Assembly (NCBI GenBank): GCA_002419025.1
Contig: DIFG01000052.1
Location: forward strand, 1 to 30,039
From: Deltaproteobacteria bacterium UBA5754
Lineage (GTDB): Bacteria; Desulfobacterota; Dissulfuribacteria; Dissulfuribacterales; UBA5754
DNA: 30,039 nucleotides
Reading direction: 5' to 3'
Program-made: the position numbers and the translations under genes
Shown here: one piece after another, positions 1 through 8,839 of the stretch
Position numbering within the stretch: position 1 is the stretch's first letter
Layout of the letters: every line of letters starts with the position of its first letter
Notes under the pieces: model-generated
Told to the model about the DNA's origin: nothing
The model's input: the letters and a program-made list of their open reading frames with translations, nothing else
Databases searched by the model: none

Positions 1-228
1 AATCCACACAAAACGTCGAGGAGCCCAAATTCCACACAAAATGACGAAGAACCGTTTTTTTCGCCTCTTATGCCTCAAATGTGTGTCGAGATTCGCATGA
101 AGATCATACACCATAAAGGCCTTTCCAGGCTGGACCTGGTATTTGGAACCATCCTGGAGTGCCAGGGAATCACGTTCGACCGCGCCTATGTCCCATCCCA
201 TGCATCTTCATGTCCATGAGGTCAGACA
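1..228. other. Intergenic leader with short direct repeats; no confident gene
   Basis: No convincing gene is present. The sequence TCCACACAAAA occurs twice, at 3-13 and 31-41, with a 28-bp period, which could be the edge of an unseen mobile element or a protein-binding repeat. An ATG-initiated 49-codon frame (70-219) is open but lacks a clear ribosome binding site and any recognisable motif, so I do not call it a gene. The region also carries whatever promoter drives the chloride channel gene at 229, but no good -35/-10 pair was recognised. Confidence 0.4.
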
Positions 229-2055
229 TTGAAGGAGAAAGGCACGGAGGTTTTTCGAGCCGAGATTACGGATCGGGTTCTTCAGATCGTTCGTATCGCC
301 CGCAGATGGGTCCTGCACTACGTGCTTATCGGAATTATCGCGGGTCTCGGGGCCGTGGCCTTCTACGCCTTGTGTCATGGGGCACTCTTCGTCTTTCTGG
401 ATCTCCTTGCAGGGTACCGTCCGCCGACCATTTCTGCGGAAACGCCCCTTTTCGGCCCTTCTGACACGCCCTTTGTCCGCTGGGCCCTGGTCATCGTTCC
501 GGCCCTGGGAGGCCTTTTGAGCGGGCTTCTCGTCCAGGCCCTCGCACCTGAGGCTGAGGGGCACGGAACGGACGCCGCCATCGACGCCTATCATCGCAAG
601 GACGGCTTCATTCGGACCCGCATCCCCTACGTCAAGATGTTTGCCTCTGCCATCACCATCGGAAGCGGGGGATCCGGGGGGCGCGAAGGCCCCATCGCCC
701 AGATCGGAGCCGGTTTCGGCTCCTTTCTCGCCACCCGTCTCGGGCTCTCGACCCGGGAACGCCGTATCATGCTGGCCGCTGGGATCGCCGCCGGTGTAGG
801 GAGCATCTTCAAGGCGCCTCTTGCCGGGGCCCTTTTTGCCGCCGAGGTCCTATACCGAAGCCCGGAGTTCGAGTCCGACGTCATCATACCGGCCGCCATC
901 TCCTCAGTGGTGAGCTACTGCGTTTTCTGCCTTGTCTTTGGATGGGATCCCCTTTTCGCCACCGGCCCGCTCGTTTTTCGGAATGTCCTCGCCCTGGGCC
1001 CATATCTGGTCCTCGCATTCGTTGTGACAGCCGGGGCCGTTTTCTATGTGAAGATGTTCTATGGCTGTCACAGACTGTTTGCCAGGGCCCCCATTCCCCG
1101 GTGGCTTCGTCCCGCTGCCGGCGGGTTTCTCACCGGATGCATAGGTTTCTTTCTGCCCGACACCCTTGCCTTTGGTTACGGGTTTCTCCAGAAGACCCTC
1201 GATGGAGAGGTGGCCGTTCCTCTCCTTTTGGCTGTAGGCATCGGAAAGATACTTACGACCTCATTTTCCATCGGATCCGGCGGTAGCGGAGGTGTTTTCG
1301 GCCCCTCCATGGTGATCGGTGGGGCCCTCGGCGGGGCAGTCGGACAGATCTTCCACCGGGTTATTCCATCCATCGTGGACCAGCCGGCGAGTTTCGTGAT
1401 CGTGGGCATGGCCGGGTTCTTTGCGGCTGCATCCAAGGCCCCCATCTCGACCATCATCATGGTGAGCGAGATGACCGGGTCCTATCATCTTCTCCTGCCG
1501 GGGCTTATGGTCTGCTCCCTTGCCTTCCTCCTCTCCGGTAGATGGAGCATCTTCGAAAAGCAGGTCGTCTCGCGTCTCGACTCCCCTGCGCACCGGGGCG
1601 AATTTTTCACAGACCTCCTGGAAAACCTCAAGGTTGCCGACATATTCGACAGCAAGGCGACATACGAGGTCATTCAGGAAGATATGCCCTTTGAGGAGTT
1701 CTGCCGATTCTTCCGAAGGACTGAGCAGCATTACTTCCCGGTCGTGGACAAAAAAGGAAGGCTCACGGGGATCTTTTCTATAAACGACGTGAGAAACGTC
1801 CTCTTCGACGCGGAACTCGCGGATGTCGTTGTCGTAGGGGACATCGCTCGCCGGGACGTGATCGTGACCATGCCTTCCGAGGACATCAACAGCCTTCTCA
1901 AGAAGTTCACCGTCCGGAACATCGACCGGATACCGGTCGTGCGGGACGACGATCCTGCCGCCTTTCTCGGCATGGTCAGCAGGCGGGAGGTGATCCGCTA
2001 TTACAATGCATCCGTCGAGGAGATGAAACGGCTCGCCGAGGCAAGCCGGAACTGA
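229..2055 (+). CDS. CLC-family chloride channel with C-terminal CBS domain pair
   Basis: This 608-residue inner-membrane anion channel or transporter has a CLC core at about residues 25-445 and two CBS domains at about 465-595, which usually bind adenine nucleotides and gate the pore. Visible CLC signatures are GSGGSGGREGP (145-155, with the external gating glutamate at E153) and GSGGSGGVFGP (349-359). The position of the internal proton glutamate (E203 in E. coli ClcA) follows 'LFAAE' and is V207 here, as in CLC channels rather than H+/Cl- exchangers. The central pore tyrosine appears to be F442. The start is a TTG at 229, chosen because the first membrane helix begins by residue 27 and a weak GAGG lies upstream; no in-frame ATG fits better. 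The gene stands alone, 124 bp ahead of nrdD. The family is certain; channel behaviour is inferred. Confidence 0.9.
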   Translation: MKEKGTEVFRAEITDRVLQIVRIARRWVLHYVLIGIIAGLGAVAFYALCHGALFVFLDLLAGYRPPTISAETPLFGPSDTPFVRWALVIVPALGGLLSGLLVQALAPEAEGHGTDAAIDAYHRKDGFIRTRIPYVKMFASAITIGSGGSGGREGPIAQIGAGFGSFLATRLGLSTRERRIMLAAGIAAGVGSIFKAPLAGALFAAEVLYRSPEFESDVIIPAAISSVVSYCVFCLVFGWDPLFATGPLVFRNVLALGPYLVLAFVVTAGAVFYVKMFYGCHRLFARAPIPRWLRPAAGGFLTGCIGFFLPDTLAFGYGFLQKTLDGEVAVPLLLAVGIGKILTTSFSIGSGGSGGVFGPSMVIGGALGGAVGQIFHRVIPSIVDQPASFVIVGMAGFFAAASKAPISTIIMVSEMTGSYHLLLPGLMVCSLAFLLSGRWSIFEKQVVSRLDSPAHRGEFFTDLLENLKVADIFDSKATYEVIQEDMPFEEFCRFFRRTEQHYFPVVDKKGRLTGIFSINDVRNVLFDAELADVVVVGDIARRDVIVTMPSEDINSLLKKFTVRNIDRIPVVRDDDPAAFLGMVSRREVIRYYNASVEEMKRLAEASRN

Positions 2056-2094
2056 GGGGGATTGCGGGTTTTTCCGGCGTCCTTTTCCGAAAGA

Positions 2095-2123
2095 TTGACG
2101 ATGTTATGAATATACGATATATG
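2095..2123 (+). promoter_or_regulatory. Predicted sigma70-type promoter of nrdD
   Basis: TTGACG (2095-2100) and TATATG (2118-2123) are separated by exactly 17 bp, in the AT-rich gap upstream of nrdD. Start of transcription would be near 2130, giving a leader of about 50 nt before the GTG start codon. Confidence 0.55.
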
Positions 2124-2127
2124 GTGT
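2112..2127 (+). promoter_or_regulatory. NrdR-box-like operator overlapping the nrdD -10 element
   Basis: ATACGATATATGGTGT matches the NrdR consensus ACACWATATATWGTGT at 13 of 16 positions by eye. It covers the predicted -10 hexamer, so NrdR bound with dATP would be expected to block the promoter. NrdR usually uses two boxes about three helical turns apart; no good second box was found at the expected spacing downstream. Confidence 0.55.
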
Positions 2128-2179
2128 TCTTAGTGAAAGCTAATTCTAAATATTGTATTTCATCGAACGGAGGACACCA

Positions 2180-4306
2180 GTGACGACACCAGAGACCGCT
2201 CCTGCCGGCATCCTTTCCGGCGTATTCGACAGGATAGCAAAAAGGGACGGCAGGGTCGTTCCTTTCGAGCACTCCAAGATCACGACGGCCATTCTAAAGG
2301 CCGGCAGGGCCACTGGCGAATTCGAGGAGGCGGAGGCGCGGCGGCTTTCCATCCGGGTCCTGACCATTGCCCAGGCGGTCTTCGGGGAAGATGTCCCCAG
2401 TGTGGAGGCCATCCAGGACCTTGTGGAGGAGGTCCTCCTCGCCTCTCCGTTCAAGAAGACGGCCAAGGCCTACATACTGTACCGGGAGAGCCACGCCCGG
2501 ATCCGGGAGATGGTCGAGAAGGCGGACATGGATCTCATCGAGCAGTATCTCGGCCGTCTCGATTGGAAGGTAAAGGAAAACAGCAACATGTCCTATTCCC
2601 TCCAGGGGCTTAACAACTACATCTCAAGCGAGATCACGAAGATCTACTGGCTGAACAAGATCTACACGCCCGAGGTCAGGGCTGCGCATATCGCGGGTGA
2701 CATACACATCCACGACCTTGGCCTTCTCTCCGTCTACTGCGTGGGATGGGACCTGGAAGACCTGCTCCTCTCTGGTTTCCGAGGGGCGCCCGGCAAGGCG
2801 GAAAGCTCACCGGCCCGTCATTTCCGAAGCGCCCTTGGCCAGGTTGTGAACTTCTTCTATACCCTCCAGGGAGAGGCGGCCGGGGCCCAGGCGTTTGCCA
2901 ATTTCGACACCCTCCTTGCCCCATTCATCCGATATGACGGCCTTTCCCGCCGCGAGGTCAAACAGGCGCTCCAGGAATTTGTCTTCAACCTGAACGTCCC
3001 GACCCGGGTGGGCTTTCAGACCCCCTTCACCAATCTTACCATGGATCTGGAGCCCCCTCCCCACCTCAGGGACAGGCCGGTCATCGTGGGAGGCGAGTAT
3101 CAAAAGGAGACCTACAGAGAGTTCAGGAAGGAGATGGATACACTGAACGAGGCATTTCTCGAGGTGATGGCCGAGGGGGATGCCAGGGGCCGTGTCTTCA
3201 CGTTCCCTATCCCCACATACAACATCACGAAGGATTTCGACTGGGAAAACCCCGGCCTTTCGATGCTATGGAAGGCCACTGCCAGATACGGCATCCCCTA
3301 TTTTGCAAATTTCGTAAACTCGGACATGTCACCGGATGACGCCCGTTCCATGTGCTGCCGCCTGAGGCTCGACGTCCGAAAGCTCGAAAAAAGGGGAGGA
3401 GGGCTTTTCGGCGCAAAACCCCTCACGGGTTCCATCGGGGTCGTGACCATAAACATGCCTGCCATAGGCTGCCAGGCAAAGACCGAGGCGGAATTCCTTG
3501 CAAGGCTCGAACGCATGATGGAGATCGCTCGAACGAGCCTTGAGAGCAAGCGGAAGGTCCTCGAGGGTTTTGCCGGGCAGGGGCTCTATCCATACACTGG
3601 TTATTATCTCCGGGACGTGAAGGCGAGGTTCGGGCGGTACTGGGGAAATCACTTCTCTACCATCGGGCTCATAGGAATGAACGAGGCCTGCCTGAATTTC
3701 CTCGGAAAGGACCTGACGCATCCGGATTCCGTAGCCTTTACAGCCCGGGTGCTCGATTTCATGCGGGACCGGCTCACGATCTTTCAGGAGGAGACGGGCA
3801 ATCTCTACAACCTGGAGGCCACGCCTGGAGAGGGGACGGCCTACAGGCTCGCCCGCATTGACCATCGCCGTTTTCCCTATATCAGGGTGGAAAATACGGA
3901 GCGGACCGGTACCCCGTTCTATACGAATTCCACCCATGCACCGGTGAATTTCACCGACGACGTGGTTCGCGTCCTCGATCTCCAGGAGCCCCTCCAGTCC
4001 CGGTACACAGGAGGTACGGTGCTCCATGTATTTCTCGGGGAGGCGGTGCCGGATCCGGCAAGCGTCAGGGAGTTTGTGAAGATGGTTTGCCGAAACTATT
4101 CCCTTCCGTATTTTACCATCACCCCGTCTTTTTCCATCTGTCACGATCACGGCTATATCAGCGGTGAACACCCCTCATGCCCGCACTGCGGCAAGGAGAC
4201 GGAGGTCTATTCCAGGGTCGTGGGGTATCTGAGGCCGGTGAACCAGTGGAACGACGGTAAACAGGCGGAGTTTTCCCTAAGGACCCGGTTTCGGCTTTCG
4301 GAATAA
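2180..4306 (+). CDS. nrdD: Anaerobic (class III) ribonucleoside-triphosphate reductase
   Basis: NrdD reduces ribonucleotides to deoxyribonucleotides without oxygen, using a glycyl radical installed by NrdG. The protein is 708 residues from a GTG start at 2180, preceded by a strong CGGAGG at the right distance; the frame stays open upstream from a TTG at 2153, but that would put the Shine-Dalgarno inside the gene. An ATP-cone regulatory domain covers about residues 15-105. The C-terminus carries the zinc site C654/H657/C667/C670 and the RVVGYL motif, with G682 the predicted radical glycine. Length and motif order are normal for the family. The partner nrdG begins 70 bp downstream. Regulation by NrdR is suggested by the box in the promoter. 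Confidence 0.96.
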   Translation: MTTPETAPAGILSGVFDRIAKRDGRVVPFEHSKITTAILKAGRATGEFEEAEARRLSIRVLTIAQAVFGEDVPSVEAIQDLVEEVLLASPFKKTAKAYILYRESHARIREMVEKADMDLIEQYLGRLDWKVKENSNMSYSLQGLNNYISSEITKIYWLNKIYTPEVRAAHIAGDIHIHDLGLLSVYCVGWDLEDLLLSGFRGAPGKAESSPARHFRSALGQVVNFFYTLQGEAAGAQAFANFDTLLAPFIRYDGLSRREVKQALQEFVFNLNVPTRVGFQTPFTNLTMDLEPPPHLRDRPVIVGGEYQKETYREFRKEMDTLNEAFLEVMAEGDARGRVFTFPIPTYNITKDFDWENPGLSMLWKATARYGIPYFANFVNSDMSPDDARSMCCRLRLDVRKLEKRGGGLFGAKPLTGSIGVVTINMPAIGCQAKTEAEFLARLERMMEIARTSLESKRKVLEGFAGQGLYPYTGYYLRDVKARFGRYWGNHFSTIGLIGMNEACLNFLGKDLTHPDSVAFTARVLDFMRDRLTIFQEETGNLYNLEATPGEGTAYRLARIDHRRFPYIRVENTERTGTPFYTNSTHAPVNFTDDVVRVLDLQEPLQSRYTGGTVLHVFLGEAVPDPASVREFVKMVCRNYSLPYFTITPSFSICHDHGYISGEHPSCPHCGKETEVYSRVVGYLRPVNQWNDGKQAEFSLRTRFRLSE

Positions 4307-4376
4307 TATAGCCAGAGGCACAGGCGGCTTTCATACTTCCACACCTACTGCCCACTGACAATTGTCCACTGGTTTT

Positions 4377-5024
4377 ATGAAAATAGGCGGATTTCAGCCC
4401 TTCACGCTCACCGACTATCCGGGAGAGGTTGCGGCCGTGGTCTTCACACGGGGATGCAACCTCCGCTGCCCGTTTTGCCACAACAAGGGCATCCTCTCCG
4501 TTGATGCCGGATCGGACAAGGAAGAAGGATCCGAGGGCATCCTGGATTTTCTCGAGAAGAGGAAGGGGATTCTCACGGGCGTGGTTGTGACCGGGGGCGA
4601 GCCCACCATTCAGAAAGACCTGGGCGGGTTCCTCTTGTCCATAAAAAGGCTCGATTACAGGGTGAAACTCGACACCAACGGAAGCATGCCAGGAATCCTG
4701 AGGGCGCTTTTGGACGAAGACATTCCCGACTATGTTGCCATGGACGTGAAGGCCCCGTGGACGAAATATAGGCTTGCGATCGGCAGGGATTGGGGCGTGG
4801 AGGCGTTTCTGGAGTCCGTCGATCTCATCGCGACGTCCGGGATCCGCCACCATTTTCGGACCACCTTGGTCCCCGGGCTCATCAAAGGCGACGACATCGA
4901 GGTCATCAGAAAGGCCCTGCCCCGCGGGTCCCGACATGTGATCCAGCCCTACAGGGCCCTTGGGGTTGACATGGATGGAGGACAAGGAGGATGCGGTGAA
5001 GGAAGGAAACCGCATCGTTCGTGA
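4377..5024 (+). CDS. nrdG: Anaerobic ribonucleotide reductase activating protein (radical SAM)
   Basis: NrdG is a [4Fe-4S] radical SAM activase that generates the glycyl radical on NrdD. The cluster-binding motif C27-x3-C31-x2-C34 (GCNLRCPFCHN) is intact, followed by the GGEP motif (VVTGGEPTIQ) that contacts SAM. The chosen ATG at 4377 gives 215 residues; a TTG at 4362 would add five. No strong ribosome binding site is seen before either. The last 20 residues, after 'IQPYRALGVDM', are glycine-rich and unlike typical family ends, so a late frameshift or a diverged tail is possible. It is converging on the ComEA-like gene. Confidence 0.93.
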   Translation: MKIGGFQPFTLTDYPGEVAAVVFTRGCNLRCPFCHNKGILSVDAGSDKEEGSEGILDFLEKRKGILTGVVVTGGEPTIQKDLGGFLLSIKRLDYRVKLDTNGSMPGILRALLDEDIPDYVAMDVKAPWTKYRLAIGRDWGVEAFLESVDLIATSGIRHHFRTTLVPGLIKGDDIEVIRKALPRGSRHVIQPYRALGVDMDGGQGGCGEGRKPHRS

Positions 5025-5037
5025 TTCTAATGCGGTT
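5008..5037. terminator. Hairpin between convergent nrdG and comEA-like genes
   Basis: AACCGCAT (5008-5015) pairs with ATGCGGTT (5030-5037) around a 14-nt loop, spanning the nrdG stop codon and the gap to the opposing gene. There is no T-run on either side, so it would be an atypical bidirectional terminator at best. Confidence 0.25.
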
Positions 5038-5048
5038 CGTTGCCCACC

Positions 5049-5414
5049 TCACCTTGCGGACTTTGTAGTGACATAAGGCCTCAAAAAAGCGAGGTTTTTG
5101 ACCCCGATGGACGGGGAAAGGAGGAGATCCTCGGTAACGAGAAAGAATCCGAGGTCGTGATGGAGCTTAAGGATGGCCTCCGCGCGTTTTTCTCCAATCC
5201 CCGGAAGATCCGTCAGTTCCTCAAGGGATGCGGCGTTGAGGTCGATCGGGCGAAAGACGAAGTCCGTGTGGACGCGGTATTTCTCAGGGAGCGGCGCAGG
5301 CCGACCACCCATCCGGGAAGCGCTGTGCCGGACCAGCACGAGGCATACGGTCAGGAGGACCGCAGCAAGGACGCGCCCGGGAGGAAAGGGCGCCTCAGTG
5401 CCCGTCCCTTTCAC
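5049..5414 (-). CDS. ComEA-like helix-hairpin-helix protein with N-terminal membrane anchor
   Basis: This 121-residue protein has one hydrophobic segment at about residues 13-29 and a ComEA-type helix-hairpin-helix unit at 57-85 (DLNAASLEELTDLPGIGEKRA), a nonspecific DNA-binding fold. In competent bacteria ComEA binds incoming DNA at the membrane; in others the role is unclear. The GTG start at 5414 lies inside the 3' end of cimA (20-bp overlap), so translation is probably coupled to cimA. No other competence genes are in the window, so a role in DNA uptake is not established. Confidence 0.8.
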   Translation of the reverse strand: MKGTGTEAPFPPGRVLAAVLLTVCLVLVRHSASRMGGRPAPLPEKYRVHTDFVFRPIDLNAASLEELTDLPGIGEKRAEAILKLHHDLGFFLVTEDLLLSPSIGVKNLAFLRPYVTTKSAR

Positions 5415-6984
5415 TTTTGAGGAGCTTATAACGGATACCGTCCACTAGGGCCTGCCAGCTCGCCTCTATGATGTCATGGGAGAGCCCGACTGTTCCCCAC
5501 TTGTCTTTTTCGTCCCGGGATTCGATGAGGACCCTTACGCGGGCACCGGTTCCTGGGGTGCCTGGCAGAACCCGGACCTTGTAGTCTATAAGGCTTGTCT
5601 CCTGGAGTTGGGGGTAAAAGTCTTCGAGGGCCTTTCGAATGGCGTTGTCGAGGGCGTTGACAGGGCCATTTCCGATTGCCGCTGTGTGCGCTACCTCTCC
5701 TCCTACCCGGATCATGACCGTGGCCTCCGCCTGGGGAGGCTCGTCCTCACGGGTCTTCTGGTCGATGACCCGAAACCCGACGAGATCGAAGTATTTCTTG
5801 CTCGTGCCCATGGCGCGTCGCATGAGGAGTTCGAAGGAGGCCTCGGCCCCTTCGAACTGGAAGCCTTGGGCCTCAAGTTCCTTGAGCTGGGAGACGAGGT
5901 CGAGAAGGACGGGATCGTGGCTGTCGAGGTCGAGGCCGAATTCGCGGGCCTTGGCAAGGATGGTGCTCTTTCCCGAAAGGTCGGAGATCAGGATCCTCTG
6001 GACGTTTCCCACGAGCTCCGGGCGGATGTGTTCGTAGGTCTCGGGGTTTCTCTGGACCGCACTCACGTGCACTCCGCCCTTGTGGGCGAAGGCGCTCAGC
6101 CCCACGTAGGGCTGATACTTATTGTGGGGGAGATTGGCGATCTCGGTGATATAGCGGGAGACTTCGGTGAGCTTGGCGAGATTCTCTCCCGCCTGGCATG
6201 TGTGGCCCATCTTGAGGACGAGGCCAGGGATGATGGAACAGAGGTTGGCGTTGCCGCAGCGCTCCCCGATGCCGTTCATGGTCCCTTGGATGTGGGTGAC
6301 TCCGGCCGTGACCGAAAGGAGGGAGTTCGCGACGGCGACATCGGCGTCGTTGTGGCAGTGGATGCCGAGCCTGGTCTCGGGCCCAAGCCGTTCCCGGACG
6401 GTGCGTACGATCTCAACGAGTTCTCCCGGCAAGGTCCCTCCGTTCGTGTCGCAGAGGACGATGCACTCGGCCCCTGCAGCCCTGGCGCGTCGGACGGTCT
6501 CGATGGCGTAATCAGGGTTTGCCTTGTAGCCGTCAAAGAAGTGTTCCGCGTCGTAGAAGAGGGTCTCGACCCGTGCCTTGAGCCAGGAGAGGGAATTTGC
6601 GATGAGTTCGAGGTTGCGCTCGAGGGAGATGCGAAGGGCGTCGCGGACATGGATGTCCCATGTCTTTCCGAAGATGGTGACCACGGGAGTGCGGGCCGCG
6701 GCCAGGGCCTGGAGGTTCGCATCGTCTTCCGGCTCGTTCTTCGCCTGGTGCGTGCTTCCAAAGGCGCTGATCCTGGCATGTCTCAGGGAATAGTTTTGGA
6801 TCTCCTTAAAGAACTGGACGTCCTTGGGATTGGATCCGGGCCATCCCCCCTCGATGTAATCCACCCCGAGCCCGTCGAGTCGCACGGCGATTCGGAGCTT
6901 GTCCTCGACAGAAAGGGTGAAATCCTCCGCCTGAGTGCCGTCCCTGAGGGTGGTGTCGTAGATCTCAATGCGACGGATGGTCAT
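5395..6984 (-). CDS. cimA: (R)-citramalate synthase
   Basis: CimA condenses pyruvate and acetyl-CoA to citramalate, the first step of the threonine-independent isoleucine route. The protein has 529 residues: an HMGL-like TIM barrel beginning EIYDTTLRDGTQAE (residues 7-20), the metal-binding HCHNDADVAVANS motif, and a LeuA-type C-terminal regulatory domain (about residues 400-525). The N-terminal 'TLRDGTQAE' wording and the length match the CimA type rather than 2-isopropylmalate synthase (LeuA). The ATG directly abuts the lysC stop codon (TAAATG), so the two are co-translated. Feedback control by isoleucine is usual in the family but not testable here. Confidence 0.93.
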   Translation of the reverse strand: MTIRRIEIYDTTLRDGTQAEDFTLSVEDKLRIAVRLDGLGVDYIEGGWPGSNPKDVQFFKEIQNYSLRHARISAFGSTHQAKNEPEDDANLQALAAARTPVVTIFGKTWDIHVRDALRISLERNLELIANSLSWLKARVETLFYDAEHFFDGYKANPDYAIETVRRARAAGAECIVLCDTNGGTLPGELVEIVRTVRERLGPETRLGIHCHNDADVAVANSLLSVTAGVTHIQGTMNGIGERCGNANLCSIIPGLVLKMGHTCQAGENLAKLTEVSRYITEIANLPHNKYQPYVGLSAFAHKGGVHVSAVQRNPETYEHIRPELVGNVQRILISDLSGKSTILAKAREFGLDLDSHDPVLLDLVSQLKELEAQGFQFEGAEASFELLMRRAMGTSKKYFDLVGFRVIDQKTREDEPPQAEATVMIRVGGEVAHTAAIGNGPVNALDNAIRKALEDFYPQLQETSLIDYKVRVLPGTPGTGARVRVLIESRDEKDKWGTVGLSHDIIEASWQALVDGIRYKLLKSERDGH

Positions 6985-8208
6985 TTAGGCAGCCGCCTTG
7001 TCCAGCCCGAATCCCTCGTGAAGGGCCCTCACGGCAAGTTCTGTATATTTCTCGTCGATGACGCAGGAGACCTTGATCTCGGAGGTGCTGATCATGAGGA
7101 TGTTGATGCCGTGGCGGGAGAGGATGTCGAACATCCTTGAGGCAACGCCTGCATGGGTGCGCATGCCAGCCCCCACAATGGAGACCTTGGCGATGTCCTT
7201 CTGCCCGAAGACCTTTTCCGCGCCGATAGACGTTGCAACCCCCTGGACGATCTCCAGGGCCTGTTCATAGTCGTTTCGGGGAACAGTGAAGGTCATGTCC
7301 GTGATCCCGCCTTCCCGGACGTTCTGGATGATCATGTCCACGCTGATGTTGGCGTCCGAGATGGGTTTGAAGATGGCGGCTGCGATCCCGGGTCTGTCCG
7401 GGACCTTGGTGATGGTGATGCGGGCCTCGTTCCTGCTGTATGTCACCCCTGAGACAAGGATCTTTTCCATGGTTTCGTCCTCTCTTACCACATAGGTGCC
7501 TTCGGAATCAGAGAAACTGCTTCTCACATGGAGGGGAACGCTGTAAAGCATGGCGATCTCGACAGAGCGTATCTCCAGGACCTTTGCCCCGAGGCTTGCC
7601 ATCTCCATCATTTCTTCATAGGTGATGCGGTCGAGTTTCCGCGCATCCGAACAGACGTTCGGATCCGTTGTGTAGACCCCGTCCACGTCCGTGTAGATCT
7701 CACAGAGATCAGCGCCTACGGCCGCGGCTACAGCTACGGCTGTGGTGTCCGAACCCCCCCGTCCGAGCGTCGTGATCGCCCCTGTCTCCGTCACCCCCTG
7801 GAATCCGGCCACGACCGGGATCCTGCCCGAGGAGAGGGCTGAGCGGAGCCGGTCGCACGGGATCTCTGTGATGCGCGCCTTTGTGTGGGAGGAGTCGGTC
7901 CTAATGGGGACCTGGAAGCCGAGGAAGGATTCGGCATGGAATCCGAGCCCGCCAGCCGCCATGGCAAAGAGGGCGATGGTGGCCTGTTCGCCGGTCGCCA
8001 TGAGGACGTCGAGTTCCCGCGGGTCAGGGCGATCCTGTATCTCCTGGGCAAGGGCGATGAGCCGGTTCGTCTCACCTGCCATGGCAGAGAGGACCGCTAT
8101 GACCTGGTTGCCCTCGCGTATCCTTTTTGTGACCCGTTCAGCGACATTCTTGATCCGCTCGGGGTTGGCTACGGACGTGCCCCCATATTTCTGAACGATG
8201 AGCGCCAT
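6985..8208 (-). CDS. lysC: Aspartate kinase
   Basis: This is the first enzyme of the aspartate pathway (lysine, threonine, methionine, isoleucine), phosphorylating aspartate. The 407-residue length is that of the monofunctional LysC class. Visible motifs are KYGGTSV at 7-13 in the kinase fold, GRGGSDTTAVAVA in the aspartate/ATP site region, and two C-terminal ACT domains (about 265-400) that normally bind lysine and/or threonine. It lies 13 bp after the J-domain gene and abuts cimA, linking amino-acid branch points in one transcript. An internal start producing a separate regulatory subunit, known in some LysC enzymes, cannot be judged. Confidence 0.96.
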   Translation of the reverse strand: MALIVQKYGGTSVANPERIKNVAERVTKRIREGNQVIAVLSAMAGETNRLIALAQEIQDRPDPRELDVLMATGEQATIALFAMAAGGLGFHAESFLGFQVPIRTDSSHTKARITEIPCDRLRSALSSGRIPVVAGFQGVTETGAITTLGRGGSDTTAVAVAAAVGADLCEIYTDVDGVYTTDPNVCSDARKLDRITYEEMMEMASLGAKVLEIRSVEIAMLYSVPLHVRSSFSDSEGTYVVREDETMEKILVSGVTYSRNEARITITKVPDRPGIAAAIFKPISDANISVDMIIQNVREGGITDMTFTVPRNDYEQALEIVQGVATSIGAEKVFGQKDIAKVSIVGAGMRTHAGVASRMFDILSRHGINILMISTSEIKVSCVIDEKYTELAVRALHEGFGLDKAAA

Positions 8209-8221
8209 GGCTCCCTCTCCC

Positions 8222-8521
8222 TCAACCCGGCGTCCAGACGGGATCCTTGCCGAAATGGTCCATCCACCACTCCTCGTCCGTCATGCCGTCTGTGTTTTTT
8301 GCAAGTTTTATGGTGTAGGTGTCTGCGTACTCCATGAGGATCCTGTATGCATTGTTGATTGACGTCATGTCAGGAGAGGGTCCGTTCGTACCATGGCGGT
8401 CAGGATGGAGTTCTCGGCTCTTTTTGCGGTACGCCTCCTGAATCTCCCGTCTCGTGACCTCGACGGGAAGGGAGAGGAGACGGCGGGCCTCATCGAGCTC
8501 TTTCCACTTGTTGTGTTTCAT
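8222..8521 (-). CDS. Small J-domain protein
   Basis: This 99-residue protein is almost only a J-domain: helix II (REIQEAYRKKSRELH), the essential HPD tripeptide at 39-41, and helix III (INNAYRILMEYAD). J-domains stimulate the ATPase of DnaK. It lacks the G/F and zinc-finger regions of DnaJ. A short acidic/tryptophan tail (DEEWWMDHFGKDPVW) follows and resembles the tails of other short deltaproteobacterial J proteins. It is the first gene of the lysC-cimA operon, with no obvious link to amino-acid synthesis. Confidence 0.88.
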   Translation of the reverse strand: MKHNKWKELDEARRLLSLPVEVTRREIQEAYRKKSRELHPDRHGTNGPSPDMTSINNAYRILMEYADTYTIKLAKNTDGMTDEEWWMDHFGKDPVWTPG

Positions 8522-8839
8522 GGCTGGATGTTTTCCTCAAAAAAAGGAATTTTAATCCAGGGCGGAAAAAAGGAAAAGATGGGCAAGCGGAACGAATAGT
8601 TGTTTTTTTCATCGCCTGTGTCTGCTTGATCAAGGGTTTTCCGAGGTTCCCTTGTAAGACAGCCTCGAGGCGGTCCGGTCTGCACAGGCTGGCACACCGC
8701 GTGCATGTCTATAGTTGATTCACAGGGCTCCAGGCTGCCGACATACGGATTCAGGACTATGTTAAAATAAATGATATCTGTGATGGTTATCCGTGATGTT
8801 TCCGGGTCAATCTTCCAGATAAAGGAGGTCCTTACTGTC
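8522..8839. other. Divergent intergenic region, 318 bp
   Basis: This region separates the minus-strand J-domain/lysC operon from the plus-strand exported-protein gene and must hold both promoters. A TAAAAT sequence at about 8763-8768 could be a -10 element for the rightward gene, but no matching -35 was found. An overlapping minus-strand frame has no coding features and I do not call it. Confidence 0.4.

Noticed and set aside
2143..2158. Second NrdR box at the expected spacing
   Set aside because: The AT-rich sequence there matches the consensus poorly in every register tried.
4158..5015. Minus-strand open frame of 285 codons across the nrdD end and nrdG
   Set aside because: It crosses the nrdD-nrdG gap and opposes two well-conserved genes; no domain or ribosome binding site.
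5476..7140. Long plus-strand open frame (554 codons) opposite cimA and the end of lysC
   Set aside because: It is an antisense shadow in high-GC DNA: composition is Asp/Gly/Val-rich with no domain, and cimA/lysC on the other strand have complete conserved motifs.
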